A stretch of 64,000 nt of DNA from Quercus robur (taxonomy: Eukaryota; Streptophyta; Magnoliopsida; Fagales; Fagaceae). This document shows, in pieces, positions 35,501-46,637 of this stretch. Below the pieces are notes generated by a model. That model saw only the letters and a program-made list of their open reading frames with translations. It did not search any database and had not been told where the DNA came from. A program made the position numbers and the translations under genes. The stretch lies in NCBI RefSeq assembly GCF_932294415.1, contig NC_065536.1, forward strand, positions 2,170,001 to 2,234,000, given 5' to 3'. Within the stretch, counting starts at the first letter, position 1. The number at the start of each line of letters is the position of its first letter.

Positions 35501-36219
35501 CTTGGACAACCTTGCTCATCCTCATGTGCTGAGAGAAATTGGAGCACGTACAAATTCATTCATTCCTTAAAAAGAAACAAAATGGCTCCTGCACGCGCTG
35601 AGGATTTGGTATATGTGCATTCTAATCTTCGACTCTTGTCAAGGCGCAATGAAGAGTACATACATACCGCAACAAAGATGTGGGATATTGCAGGAGACTC
35701 TTGGAATGAGAGCGACATGCATGGAGGAGCTGGAATTCTTGAGAATGCAACTCTTACACTTGATGAGCCAGAGTTGGAGGCTATAGTTATTGGGAATGTT
35801 AACACTAGTGCTACTACTAGTGAAAGTGAAGTTCGAAGTGAAGCCATTGATCTTGAGGATGATGATATTTGTGTTTGATTGTCTTGTTGATTACCTTTTA
35901 TTTTGTTTTAGTTTCAAACTTATGAGTTGTATTATAATTTCCAAACATCATGGAATGTTTTAGTTTCAATCTTGTGGATTATATTTAATTTATGAACATC
36001 ATGTTTTAGTTGTTATCTACTATTGCTCTTAAATTTGGTATTTGTTTATATAATGTGAAAAAGTAAAAGTATGCTTAGCAATATATTAAACATATATTAT
36101 AAAAATATTTTTAATAATTTTTTAATCGCCGAGTCCTGCCGCACCCGCACCTACCTTTTTCAAAAATTGCCGAGTCCCGCACCCGCACCCGAGTCCCGAA
36201 ACGCACCCGTGCTTCATAG
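32580..36219 (+). mobile_element. hAT transposon, 3640 bp, near-complete
   Basis: It has an exact 8-bp duplication GTGAAGAT (32572-32579 and 36220-36227). The ends are CTGGGATGCACGGACGCG and, reversed, CTATGAAGCACGGGTGCG. Subterminal regions are GC-rich with repeated gacgcgg / cacccgcacc words, plausible transposase-binding sites. Inside is a BED-hAT transposase gene (33541-35878). Copy 2 shows the empty site at 20353-20360. The insertion separates the promoter of peroxidase copy 4 from its upstream region. Confidence 0.92.
33541..35878 (+). pseudogene. hAT transposase (BED zinc finger), two stops
   Basis: The start is at 33541. The N-terminal BED finger has CNYC, a His in KAHLL and a Cys in IRAC (about residues 40-80). 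Then come a DUF659/hAT N-terminal region (SWLENGVSIVSDGWSDP), the RNase-H-like core (ITDNANVMKAAG, FWTPCVVHTLNLDLKNI) and a C-terminal hAT dimerisation region (LALKLLGQPCSSSCAERNWS). An 88-bp GT-AG intron (35142-35229) restores LNPKYYS. Two in-frame TAA codons, at 33835-33837 and 34198-34200, break an otherwise continuous ~750-residue frame. It would bind the element's ends and catalyse cut-and-paste movement; as written it cannot make full-length protein. Confidence 0.88.
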
Positions 36220-36227
36220 GTGAAGAT

Positions 36228-39200
36228 GGGACTGGCAGTTTTACTCTGTAAACCAAAACGTGTATTGCTACATAGAAGAAAGACTTGAAGCTATCTAAGT
36301 TTGAGGGTTTCAATGGTAACAAAGAGGAGACAATCCTCTTTGGCTCACTCCAACGTACAGTAGCTTATTTTACAAGATCTTCCATCCTATTAGCCCATTA
36401 GAAATTGAGTAGGTAGTGATGCATTTATGTTCTTGACTGTTAGGGATGTCAACTTGGCAATGGGGAGGGTAGGAATGTACAATAATGTACGTATGTATAT
36501 ACCCCACAGACATGCATCTATTGCAAACTAGGTCAATGAGCTCAATTTTCTGCATCTCTATATAGTTTTTCATTATATTTTAACATCTTGATTAGGACAA
36601 AGGAAATGGATGGAAGAGATGTACTGAAAGGGATAGTGGATCCCACCATTATTTTTTTATTCTACTGTTTGATAGTTTTTTAAGCGCGTGGAAGGTAAGA
36701 AATTAGGGAAATGATCATTTTCCTTAATAATTAAGAGAAATAATTTTTTTTTGTTCCTAATTTATTTTATTCGATTGTAGGTTCCATCCCTATTTAAAAA
36801 GGGAAGAAATAAAATCTAAGAGATTCAATAGTTAATATATATATATATATATATATTTTTTTTTTTTTCATTTTATTTTATAGATTTTCAAATAGACTAG
36901 GAAACTAGAATTAATATATATATATATATATCCTTTTCTATTCCATTATATTTTTTTATCTCATTTCATGTATAGTATTATAATTGAGAAAACAAGTGAT
37001 CAACCGAGTAATTATTCTGTATTTTCAAAATATAATAATGTGCTCTCTCCTTTCACATAATAACAATAGGGCATATTAAAGGACAGAGTGCCTAATAATT
37101 TCCATGATTAAGCATGACAAACTACCTAGATCTCCCATTAATTGACCAAGTAGCCAGCATTTCATTATCAGTTCGAACTCATTTTAGATGATCATTTATT
37201 TGTCATCTTAAGGAAAAGGTCCTCTTTGATGGGTGAAATGCCATTCTCAACTTACAAATCCAAACTTTTATTTGGTGGACTAAGACAAAATGAATAGTTT
37301 TGAAAAGACGACTTTTGGCTTCATTCAACCCCTTAACATTTCTCACACTTTTCTTCATAATTATTTTAGTTCGGCTAGATAAAAATTCCACATAAAATGT
37401 CACTTACTCCCTCACATTGAATAACCATTCACTCGATATGAGACCTCCAAAAAACCTGGTTTAGAGAGGGTGTGAAAATTTCCTTGAGCACAAACTTAGA
37501 GTAATATTTTTCCCATTTGACAATTGTACATATAATGGACCACAGAAAAATCAATGGGCAAGTTGTTCACATCCTACATCATGTTCATAATTATTAGTTG
37601 GAAAAATGCACTATATGCATCATGTGGTCGTAAATGTCCTAAATTTGTTGTGTTATTTAAGAGGAGCTCTGATTGTGTTGATGAAATAAAGGGTTTCTTT
37701 CATTTATTCTTTCCTTCATTTTTTTTTTTTTTAAATAATGTTAACATAGCCTGTTCCCTTTAAAAAAAAATAAAAAAATTAAGGTTCAAGTCTCCTATCC
37801 CCCATCTATCATCTGCTATCAATTAAGAAAAAAAAAACTAAATAACTAAATTAATGGAATATTTATCAGGATAATAATCTAGTTAGTTAAATTAGAAAAA
37901 TATAGTAGTTTCAAGAGGGTTGATGACCCCTTTTGTTCTGGTTTTATTTAGCTAAGGCAACCTCAATTGAAAAAAAAAAAAAATGCACAGTATTGGGCCT
38001 CAAAGGCCAACGAGATCCAAGGTTTCAACCAACCCAACAAATTAACAAATAACTCCTAAATCCAGCCTTTCAAGTAGAAAGCCTGTAACATAGTCCTAAA
38101 TTAATCAAATGGCTTCCAGGTTTCCACTTTTGAAAGAAGCAACTTGAGCCACAGCTCAAATCTTCTAGCAATGCATTAGAGCCTCCTCAAGCCTAAAATT
38201 CCTGGGCAACTTCATCTGAAATTCTTTCAGCACAAGCCAAAGGCTTAAATCTAAGACCCAAGTACCACCCAAAATAAATAAATAAAACTCTCAAAAGGTT
38301 AAGTGTTAGATACCTAATTCCAACATTGATAAAAAGAGAAAGTCTATTGAGTTATAATTAATTAGACTCATCATACGTGTTTTACGCGTGCAATAATTTT
38401 CTTTTTTATTTATTTGTTTTTTTAGTTTAGTGTTATAATGTTTAAAGTGATAAACAAATAACTGTGTGTGTGTGTGTATTTAAGAAAGAGGTAAGTTAAT
38501 GTGGAATACTGTTTAAAAATGAGATAAAGATAGTGTCCTATGTTTTAGGTCAAATAAAGAAGATAAAGGAAAAAGCTTAAAATTTGGGAACAATAAATTA
38601 CTCTTTTAACCAATTTGTGTTTTTTAATTTGAAATTATTTAATTAAAAAATAAAGGCATTTTAGAGTTTTTTTAAGAATTTGTGTGAGAGTATTTTCGTA
38701 CACTAAAAATTGAAACCCGAATAGAGAATCATGTTATTAATAGTATAGATAAAATGTTGTTTAGTTAAGTGTTAGAACCTAATTCCTATCACAATTCCCA
38801 AGTACCACTGGTTTTGATATACTAACACTATCTCCTTTTTCTTTTTCAGGAACCAACATGTTTTAGTCTTCACTAACTCATTAGAAATTATTCACTCCCA
38901 CAATCTTTTTGTAGGAGTGAATAATTTCTTGTAGAGTCTTCACTTCTCAAACAGGAGGTGTGGGTCCCAATGTGTGACCTATGTAGGACCAACACCTTTG
39001 TGAGAGGAGGTAGGACTCCTCCTGTAAGAGTAAAAATTTTCTTCTAACTCATGGTGCCACTTATCTAGTCTTCATAGCAATTAATTATTTTACCCAAATA
39101 ACTTGATTGAAAACCATATTACATATTAAACCATTATATAGTAAAATGAGATTTACATCGTTTGAAAGTAAATTAAACTCTAAAAAATGGATTAGTTTAA

Positions 39201-39812
39201 CATAAATTCAATGTTTTAGATAATTTATTGCTCAATAGTTGGTGGAATTAATAAAATGAAAAGTTTGAACAATTAATTTTGCCACTTTTGGTCGAAATAG
39301 CACTCTTCATGTAAGTGCCAAAGTTAAAGGGACAACTATCAAGAGCCTTATAACTAAATAGTATTGTTTGATTCTCTCAAAAGGGAGAACATAAGTTTGA
39401 TTCCCTCATTTATTATATAAAAAAGGTAGAGAGTTATACATTGAATTTGGTTGAATGGAAATCAAAATCTGTAAGTGCAAGTAAACTAATCAGACAATAG
39501 CTCCTTCAATTTATTTATTTATTTTTTTGCAATCACTACTGTAGACATTTTTTTTAATGATTTTTTTCAAAAAGATAATAATAAAATTATAAAACAAGGT
39601 TATAAATAAAGCAATGAATATAATTTATACGTTCCACGCACGAATGCTATGTGGATTTTGTAACATAAAACAAATTCAAGTTTATCCCATTAATTTCTCA
39701 ACAACATTTGTTCAAAACACTTACAAAAGAATTAATTTACACTTGAATCAATAGTAAATAATACAAAATAATTTCAATTGTCACATGACTCATAGCAATA
39801 AACTTATAATAT
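36228..39812. repeat. Segmental duplicate block (partner 20341-24754)
   Basis: The upstream flank of copy 4 resumes at 36228 after the hAT and runs co-linear with 20361-24754, down to the 3' end of peroxidase stub copy 5. No gene is present. It lacks the Tourist-like element and carries one Helitron. Confidence 0.85.
38362..38749 (-). mobile_element. Helitron C, 388 bp, minus orientation
   Basis: On the minus strand it begins TCTATACTATTAATAAC (from 38749) and ends CTAA (38365-38362), preceded by the hairpin ACGCGT-AAA-ACACGT. It lies between A and T without duplication. The empty site at 23622/23623 in the duplicate block reads gttataattaataaaatg, the flanks exactly joined. It is non-coding. 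Confidence 0.82.
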
Positions 39813-39988
39813 CTAGTTCACAAACCTACAATTTTTCCTGATCTCATCCTGACTTCCTGTGTGCACATCAACGTAACCCATCTTCACCATAGCTGCAGCA
39901 AACTTATAAGCCCATGTTTCACCTTGCCTTGCATTATTCCTGACAATTCCAACCGTTGAAGGGCTGCTCAAAAGAGATTCATCAGAGA
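39813..39988 (-). pseudogene. Class III peroxidase, copy 5 (C-terminal stub)
   Basis: Only the last ~58 codons remain, from [15 protein letters not shown] to NCRFVN and stop. At 39988 the gene jumps into sequence equal to 27597 onward (atccatagatgccatccct), which lies upstream of the promoter in copy 3. One deletion therefore removed the rest of the gene and its promoter. The residues kept include the last conserved Cys and read without a stop. No promoter or start codon remains, so this is a relic. Confidence 0.9.
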
Positions 39989-42115
39989 TCCATAGATGCC
40001 ATCCCTATTTAAAAAGGAAATAAATAAAATGTAAGGAATTAATAGTAAAATTATTTTATTTTTCATTTTATTTAATAGATTTCAAATAGACTAGGAAACT
40101 AGATATATATATATATATATATATATTTTTAAAATTTATCTATTTCTATTCCATTCTATTTTTATTAAAATTTATTTGTCTCACTTCCTGCATGCAATAG
40201 AAAAATATATTGAGAAAACAAGTGACCAACCAAGTAATTATTCAATATTCTTAAATACAATGATATGCTTTTTTTATATATACAACATAGAAATTCTACA
40301 CTAACTTAATCTAGGTGTATAAGTGTATGAAACTCCCTTTTAGAGACTTGAATCATGTCCCTTGCCCCCCACACCACACAAGCACTTAATATTTGTGGAG
40401 TAACTTAATACTGTATATATATCAAAGCATTAGTGTAACTTAATTACGCTTTCTATTCTTTCTTGATTCATCAATAAAGTTCACATTTTATTTAGAAAGC
40501 TCTTAATTTAACATGGCATCAGAGTATAAAATCCTGAATTCGATCCTCGTCTCCTCTACTCTACCTCTCATTTAAAATGCCACGTGTTGGGTCTCATCTA
40601 TTAAAAGGTAATTTTGGCCCACACGTGAGAGAGTGTTAGAATTGTGTAGTTAAATAATTAAATTTACCATATATATCCTAATAATTTAACATTTTGGGAC
40701 AATCGATAATTTAACACTAATTAAATTTGTAGTTAAATTTGCTATTCACATATTAGAGGAGGGACTACCTAAAAATTTCCATGATTAAAAGCATGATAAT
40801 TAGCTAGGTCTCCCATTGATCAAGTAGCTAGCATTTCATCATCAATTGAAACTCATTTAAGATGATCATTTATACGTCATTCTAAGGAAATAGTCTATTC
40901 TCTATCCTATGAAATGAATTTCTCAGCTTAGTAATTCCAACTTTTATTTCGTTGACTAAAACAAAATGATTAGCTGTGAAAAGATAACTTGTAGTTTAGT
41001 TCAACCACTTACTGTTTCTCACACCTTTCTTCATAACTTTTTTAGTTCGGATAGATAAAAAATTCACACACTCCGTCACATTGAATAACCATTCACTTGA
41101 TATGGGGATACTAAAACACATGGATGAGAGAGTGGGCATGAAATATTTTGTGAAATTTTTTGGTAAGTAATTAAAGAATTATCGTAATATTTTTTTCCAT
41201 TTGACAACTGTATAATGGATCATAAGAAAATCCGTGGGCTATTTGTTCACATCATGTTCAGAATTATTAGCTGGGGAAATGCACCATAATGCATATCTTG
41301 TGGTTGTAAATGTCTTGAATTTGTTGTGTTATTTAAGAAGAGCTCTAATTTCGCGGATGAAATAAAGGATTTTTTTCATTCATTCATTCATTCATTCATT
41401 TTTTTTTTGGTGGGAGAAGGGGGTAATGACTAATCCAAAGGAAAAGTGATGTTCAAAATTTTTTACTCTGTCTCTCATTAGATAACTGAATTAATGGACT
41501 ATTGAAAAGGGTAATACCTTTTTTATTATTATTAATAATCAGATAACTAGGTAGTGCAAGCTCAATGGAAATTATAAACAAGACGGCACAGTATTGGGCC
41601 TCAAAGCCCAATAAAATCCAAGGTTTCTACCACATGACATCAGGCTCTAACAATACAACAAATTTACAAATTACTCCCGAATCCAGCCATTCAAGCAGAA
41701 AGCCTCCAACATGGCCCATTCTACTACTTTTGAAAGAAGCAACTTGAGCACCACAGATCAAATCTTCTAGAAATGCACTAGAACCACCTCAAGTAATATA
41801 AATTCCTAGGCAACTTAATTATAAATTCTTTCAGCACAGATCAAGGGCCAAGATCTGAGACCAAAGCACATAAATAAATAAAGACGCCCACTAAAGGTTA
41901 ATGAGGTCAACCTAATTCTTACATTGATAAACAGAGAAATTCTATCGATTTATAATTAATTAATAACGTTGTTCGCTTTAAGTGCTTGAAACCTAATTCA
42001 TATAATGAGTCCAAGAAACTTATTTTAAGAACCAACATGTAATTCGTCACAACATGTGTTACTAACTCACAAGAAATTATTTACTCTTATATGAGGAGTT
42101 TTTACTCCTCAACAT
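39989..42115. other. Intergenic flank, duplicated type
   Basis: No gene. 39989-40890 parallels 27597-27838 plus 29730-30390, and the remainder parallels 37290-38350. An (ATTC)n tract occurs at about 41379-41400. Confidence 0.7.
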
Positions 42116-42126
42116 GAGGTGTGGGT

Positions 42127-42930
42127 GTGGGGATTCCGGTATGAGGTCGGCTTTGTCACTGTCAAGGAGCTGCTGCTATGGATGATAGATGAAGATGAAG
42201 ATAAATCCCTGGAACTTCTAGCTTTTACGGCATGGGGTGTATGGAACCAGAGGAACAGAGCACGTTTAAAGTTGCAGTCCAGCCCGCTTCATCAGGTTGC
42301 TGCACAATCACGGATTAGTCTGGTGCAATACCGAGCTGATTTGCAAGTTTCAGAGGTACAAGTGGGGTGTAGCGGCAGGGGGGGAAATAGATGGACGGCA
42401 CCGCCAAACGGTTTTGTTAAAATAAACTTTGATGGAGCAAATGCCGAATCCTCAAGGCTGTCTGGTGTGGGAGTAGTGATTCGAGACTCGGAGGGTGCTG
42501 TTTTGGCTTCTTGTGCAGAGAAATTAAATCAACCGTTCAAGGCAGAAGATACGGAAGCCTTGGCTGCATTGAAGGCTTTGTCCTTCGCACACGAGCTGGG
42601 CTTCCAAAATATTGTCCTTGAAGGTGATGCGTTGGACTTAATTCAAGCGTTGAAGGCACAAGAACAGAACTTATTGCCGTGGGGTCTGCTGGTAGAAGAT
42701 GTGAAAGAGTATGGAACAAAATTTAGAAGAATATTGTATTCTCATGTTAAGAGAAATGGCAATAGTGTAGTTCATAATTTGGCCAAACATGCTTTATGTA
42801 TACCAGATTATCAAGTTTGGATGGAGGATGTTCCATCCTATATTGTTCAGTTTTTACAGATGGATGTAACTCATTTATGTTAATGGAATTTCATAAGTTC
42901 TTTCTCAAAAAAAAAAAAAAAAAAAAAAAA
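42127..42930 (+). mobile_element. 5'-truncated LINE (L1-type) with poly-A tail
   Basis: It is flanked by an 11-bp duplication GAGGTGTGGGT (42116-42126 and 42931-42941) and ends in A24 (42907-42930). These are hallmarks of target-primed reverse transcription. A single frame runs to a TAA at 42881-42883. It carries the C-terminal RNase H domain (RVT_3 type) of plant L1 ORF2, with acidic residues in NFDGA, EDTEALAAL and EGDALDLI, preceded by the WGVWNQRNRARLK linker. Everything upstream (endonuclease, RT) is missing. The ATG at 42119 lies in the target duplication and is not a real start. The paralogue near 38955 is empty. Confidence 0.88.
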
Positions 42931-42941
42931 GAGGTGTGGGT

Positions 42942-43739
42942 CCTAATATGGTATCCTTGGTAGGGCCCACACTTTCCAAGAGAGGAGGGAGGACTCCTCC
43001 CACTGGAGTGAAATATTTCTTCTAACTTATGGTGCCACTTATCTAGTTTTCATAGCAATTATATTACATAAACAACTTCATTGAAAAATACAGAGTAAAC
43101 CATATTTAAAATGAGATTTACATCATTTTGAAAGTAAAACTCTAAGAAAATGGATTAGTATCATGTAATTAAATTCAATATTTCTCATAATTCATTGTTC
43201 AATAGTTGTTGGAATCAATAAAATGGGAAGTTTGAACAATTAATTTTTGCCTCTTATGGTCTTTGTTGAATGAAATTGTATGCTTCATATGTAAGTGCCA
43301 AACTTAGGGGGACTAACTATTAAGAGCCCTATAACTCGATAGTATTGTCTGTGTGGGAGGGGGGGGGGGGGTGGTGTAAAGGGTTATATATTGAATTTGG
43401 TTAAACGAATAATCAATATCTAAGTTCGGGTAAGCTAATTGGACAATAGCTCTTCCAAATATATTTATCTTATTTTATTATTATTTTTTTTGCGTTATAT
43501 TCACTATTGCAAACATTTTTGTATGATTTTTTCAACCAAAAAAAAAAGAGGTTATAAATAAGTAATAAACTTAATTTTTAAGTTCCACGCATAAATGGTA
43601 TGCATATTTTGTGACATCCAACAAATACAAGTTTATCCCATTAATTTCTCAACAAATTTTATTCAAAAACTTACAAAAAAATGAGTTTACACTTGAATCA
43701 TGTTGAAGAATGAAACATTGTAAGCAAATAATACAAACG
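42942..43739. other. 3' flank of copy 6
   Basis: No gene. Duplicated-type flank with a poly-G run at about 43360-43371. At its right end about 100 bp are missing relative to paralogues, including the peroxidase stop codon. Confidence 0.65.
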
Positions 43740-44872
43740 TAACCCTGGCTTCCTGTAAGCACCTCAACGTAACCCATTTTCACCATAGCTGCTCCAAACT
43801 TATAAGCCCATGTTTCACCTTGCCTTGCATTATTTTTGACAATTCTAACCGTTGAAGGGTTGCTTAAAAGAGATTGATCAAAGTTTAACAAGCCATAGTG
43901 GTTCTTCAAATTTTTGTAGTACTAATTATCAAGCCTATATGGTGTAGCTACATTAAGTGGTACTGTTGGGCTGTTGCCATTTCCAACATTTTGTGGGCAC
44001 TTGGTCTTCAAGTCTCTAGCAAATATGGGATTCATTGAAATGTCTTGTGGATTTGTTTCACTGAAATTGTATAATCGTTTTGAGAAAGAAGAACAATGTG
44101 ACCTGCCAACCGAATGTGCCCCAGAAAGTCTCACCATTTCATCAAGATTAAGTCCTTTCTGCGCAAATTTTTCTTCGAGTTGCTGAGTATTGAAGGTAGC
44201 TAGTGGAAGGTTTTGAATAGGCTCATTTTCACGTGACACCCTACCATCACGGCGTCCTGATGGAACTTTGTAACGTATGCCTCCAACTTTGTAAGCACTA
44301 TCACGAGTAGCAAATGCAATAATGTCTACACAAGAAACTGTTTGTGGGCATTGACCTTCAAGTGCAGCCTTCGCCTCAAATATCACTTCAAAGCCTCTTA
44401 AGCTTGGATTGTTGACTGGACTATCTCTCTCCGCTGGATTTCCAGGGGTTGAATCAAGTAAGACAGAGGCATCACAACCCTGGCACAGATAACATAAAAA
44501 ATATGATTTAACTAACAACTTAGTAATTAAGCAGCTTATAAGGTTTATTGTTTTAGCAGGGAAAAAATGAAAAGAAAAGGAGAAGGGTCTGCAAATTTAG
44601 GTACAGGTTCTAGTAAACATATTACAAATTAAGTGGATTGCAAAGTGCTAACATACCCTGACAAAACAGTCATGAAAGTGCATTCTGATTAGGCCAGCAA
44701 CTAGACCAGGGTTGCTTGATACATCTTTGTTCACAGTGTTTCTTACAATGTTGTCTGCCGAAGGACAAGTTGATTGATAGTAACCCACTTGGAGTGATGG
44801 CATCGCTAGTGACATTGTCACCATCATAGACATAGTAACAAAGATAACCAAGCAAAATTTGATGGTTGCCAT
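43740..44872 (-). pseudogene. Class III peroxidase, copy 6 (pseudogene)
   Basis: Exons 44657-44872 and ~43740-44479 with a 177-bp intron. Exon 1 is intact with RMHFHDCF. Exon 2 has TAG at 43922-43924 where paralogues have Lys (DN*YYKNL). A ~100-bp deletion removed the last eleven codons, including the final conserved Cys and the normal stop. Conserved SCADI reads SCVDI and AARDS reads ATRDS. The proximal His motif LSGAHSVG survives. TATAAATA at 45012-45019 is intact, so it could still be transcribed. The losses in the C-terminal disulphide and the nonsense codon argue against function. Confidence 0.9.
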
Positions 44873-45011
44873 AGTTACTCTACAACCCAAATACCCTAAT
44901 ACTGTAACGAGTGAATGAATAAGACTCACGAGTAAAGAACAAAGAAAGAACAGATAAAGAAGAATATTATAAGCAAGAAGGAGATGAAGATAAAGGTTGT
45001 TGTTAGCCAAG

Positions 45012-45019
45012 TATTTATA
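45012..45019 (-). promoter_or_regulatory. TATA box of pseudogene copy 6
   Basis: TATAAATA in the conserved position about 140 bp before the ATG. Confidence 0.6.
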
Positions 45020-46517
45020 GGAATGACCTTAGTGAAGATGGGACTGGCAGATTTTCTTTGAAAACTAAAACGTGTATTGCTGCATAGAAGAAAGGCTTGA
45101 AGCTATCTAAGTTTGAGGGTTTCCATGGTAACAGAGGAAACGGTCCTCTTTGGCTCACTCGAAGATCTTTCCATCCAATTAGCCTCTTAGGTTTTGAGTG
45201 GGTAATGATGTATTTAAGTTTTTTGACTTTCAGGGATGTCAACTTGGATTTTTTTTTTTTGTTGGGGGGGGGGGGGGGGGGGGGGTAAGAAGGTAAAATA
45301 ACGTACGTGTATATATATATAACCCAAGTACATGCATCTTATACAGACTAGGTCAGTTAGCTTAATTTTCAGTATCTTTGTTTACAGGTTTTACTTTTTC
45401 ATGACATTTTAGCATCTAGATTAGGATAGGGAAATGTATGGAAGGGAAAGGGGTAGTGGATCCCACCATTATTCTACTATTTGAGAGTTTTTCAAATTTC
45501 AAGAGAGCGAGAAAGGTAAAAAGTTAGGGAAAATTATCATTTTCCTCAATAATTAAAGAGATTTTTTTTTTTTTGTTCCAATTTTATTATTCAGTGGTAG
45601 GTGCCATCAAAGAAACAAAATATAAAGAGATTTAATAGTAAAACTATTTTTTTTTCTTTTCATTTTATTTTATAAATTTCAAATAGACTTGGAAACTAGA
45701 ATTAAATATATATATATATATATATTATTCTATCCTTTTCTATTCAATTATATTTTTATAAAAATCTATTTATCTTATTTCATGCATTCATTATATATAT
45801 ATATATGTGTGTGTGTGTAGTATTACAATTGAGAAAACAAGTGATCAATTGAGTAACTATTCAGTATTCTCAAAATATAGTAACATGCTCACTTCTCTCA
45901 CTTAATAGCGATGAAGTTATTAAATTAATAGTTTAATCTACCTTTAACATATTGTAGGAGAGATTACTAAATAATTTCCATGATTAAGCATGACAACTAG
46001 TTAGGTCTCCCATTGACCAAGTAGCTAGCATTTCATTATCAATTGGAACTCATTTAAGATGATCATTTATATGCCATCCTAAAGAAAAGTTCATTCTCTA
46101 TTTGATGAAATTCCTTTCTCAACTTATAAATCCCTACTTTTATTTCGTGGACCAAGACAAAATGAATAGTTGTGAAAAGACAACTTTTATAGCTTAGTTC
46201 AACCAATCCATGTTTCTCGCACCTTTCTTTGTAATCTTTTTTTTTTTTCTTTTTGGTTCGGCTAGATAAAAAATTCACATAAAAGGTTACTGAGGTCTCC
46301 TTTTTTATTGATTTATAATTAATAATTAATATAATGTTATTTAGTGTAAGTGTTTGAAACCAACATTCCCAGGAACACCTATTTTGGTATGCTAGTAGTA
46401 TCTCCTTTTTCCTTTTTAGGAACCAACATTCAGTCAACCACAACATGTTTTAGCCTTCATTAAGTGCAATTGAATTAGTCTATGTAAAATAGAAAAAGTG
46501 GTGAATTTTACACATTT
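45020..46517. other. Upstream flank of copy 6 (partner 54664-56110)
   Basis: No gene. Co-linear with the upstream flank of copy 7. A poly-G run is at about 45266-45285. From about 46466 the sequence leaves the shared flank and enters a nested insertion complex that lasts to about 52515. Confidence 0.7.
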
Positions 46518-46585
46518 TGTATCACACCCTGAACCCAAAAAGATCCAAAGCAAGGGAAAAGAACCATTAGTAGAGAGACTGTAGA

Positions 46586-46637
<52 letters not shown>

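Noticed and set aside
42119-42883. A host RNase H-like gene
   Set aside because: Target duplication, poly-A tail and 5' truncation show it is the tail end of a LINE; the apparent ATG lies in the duplicated target.
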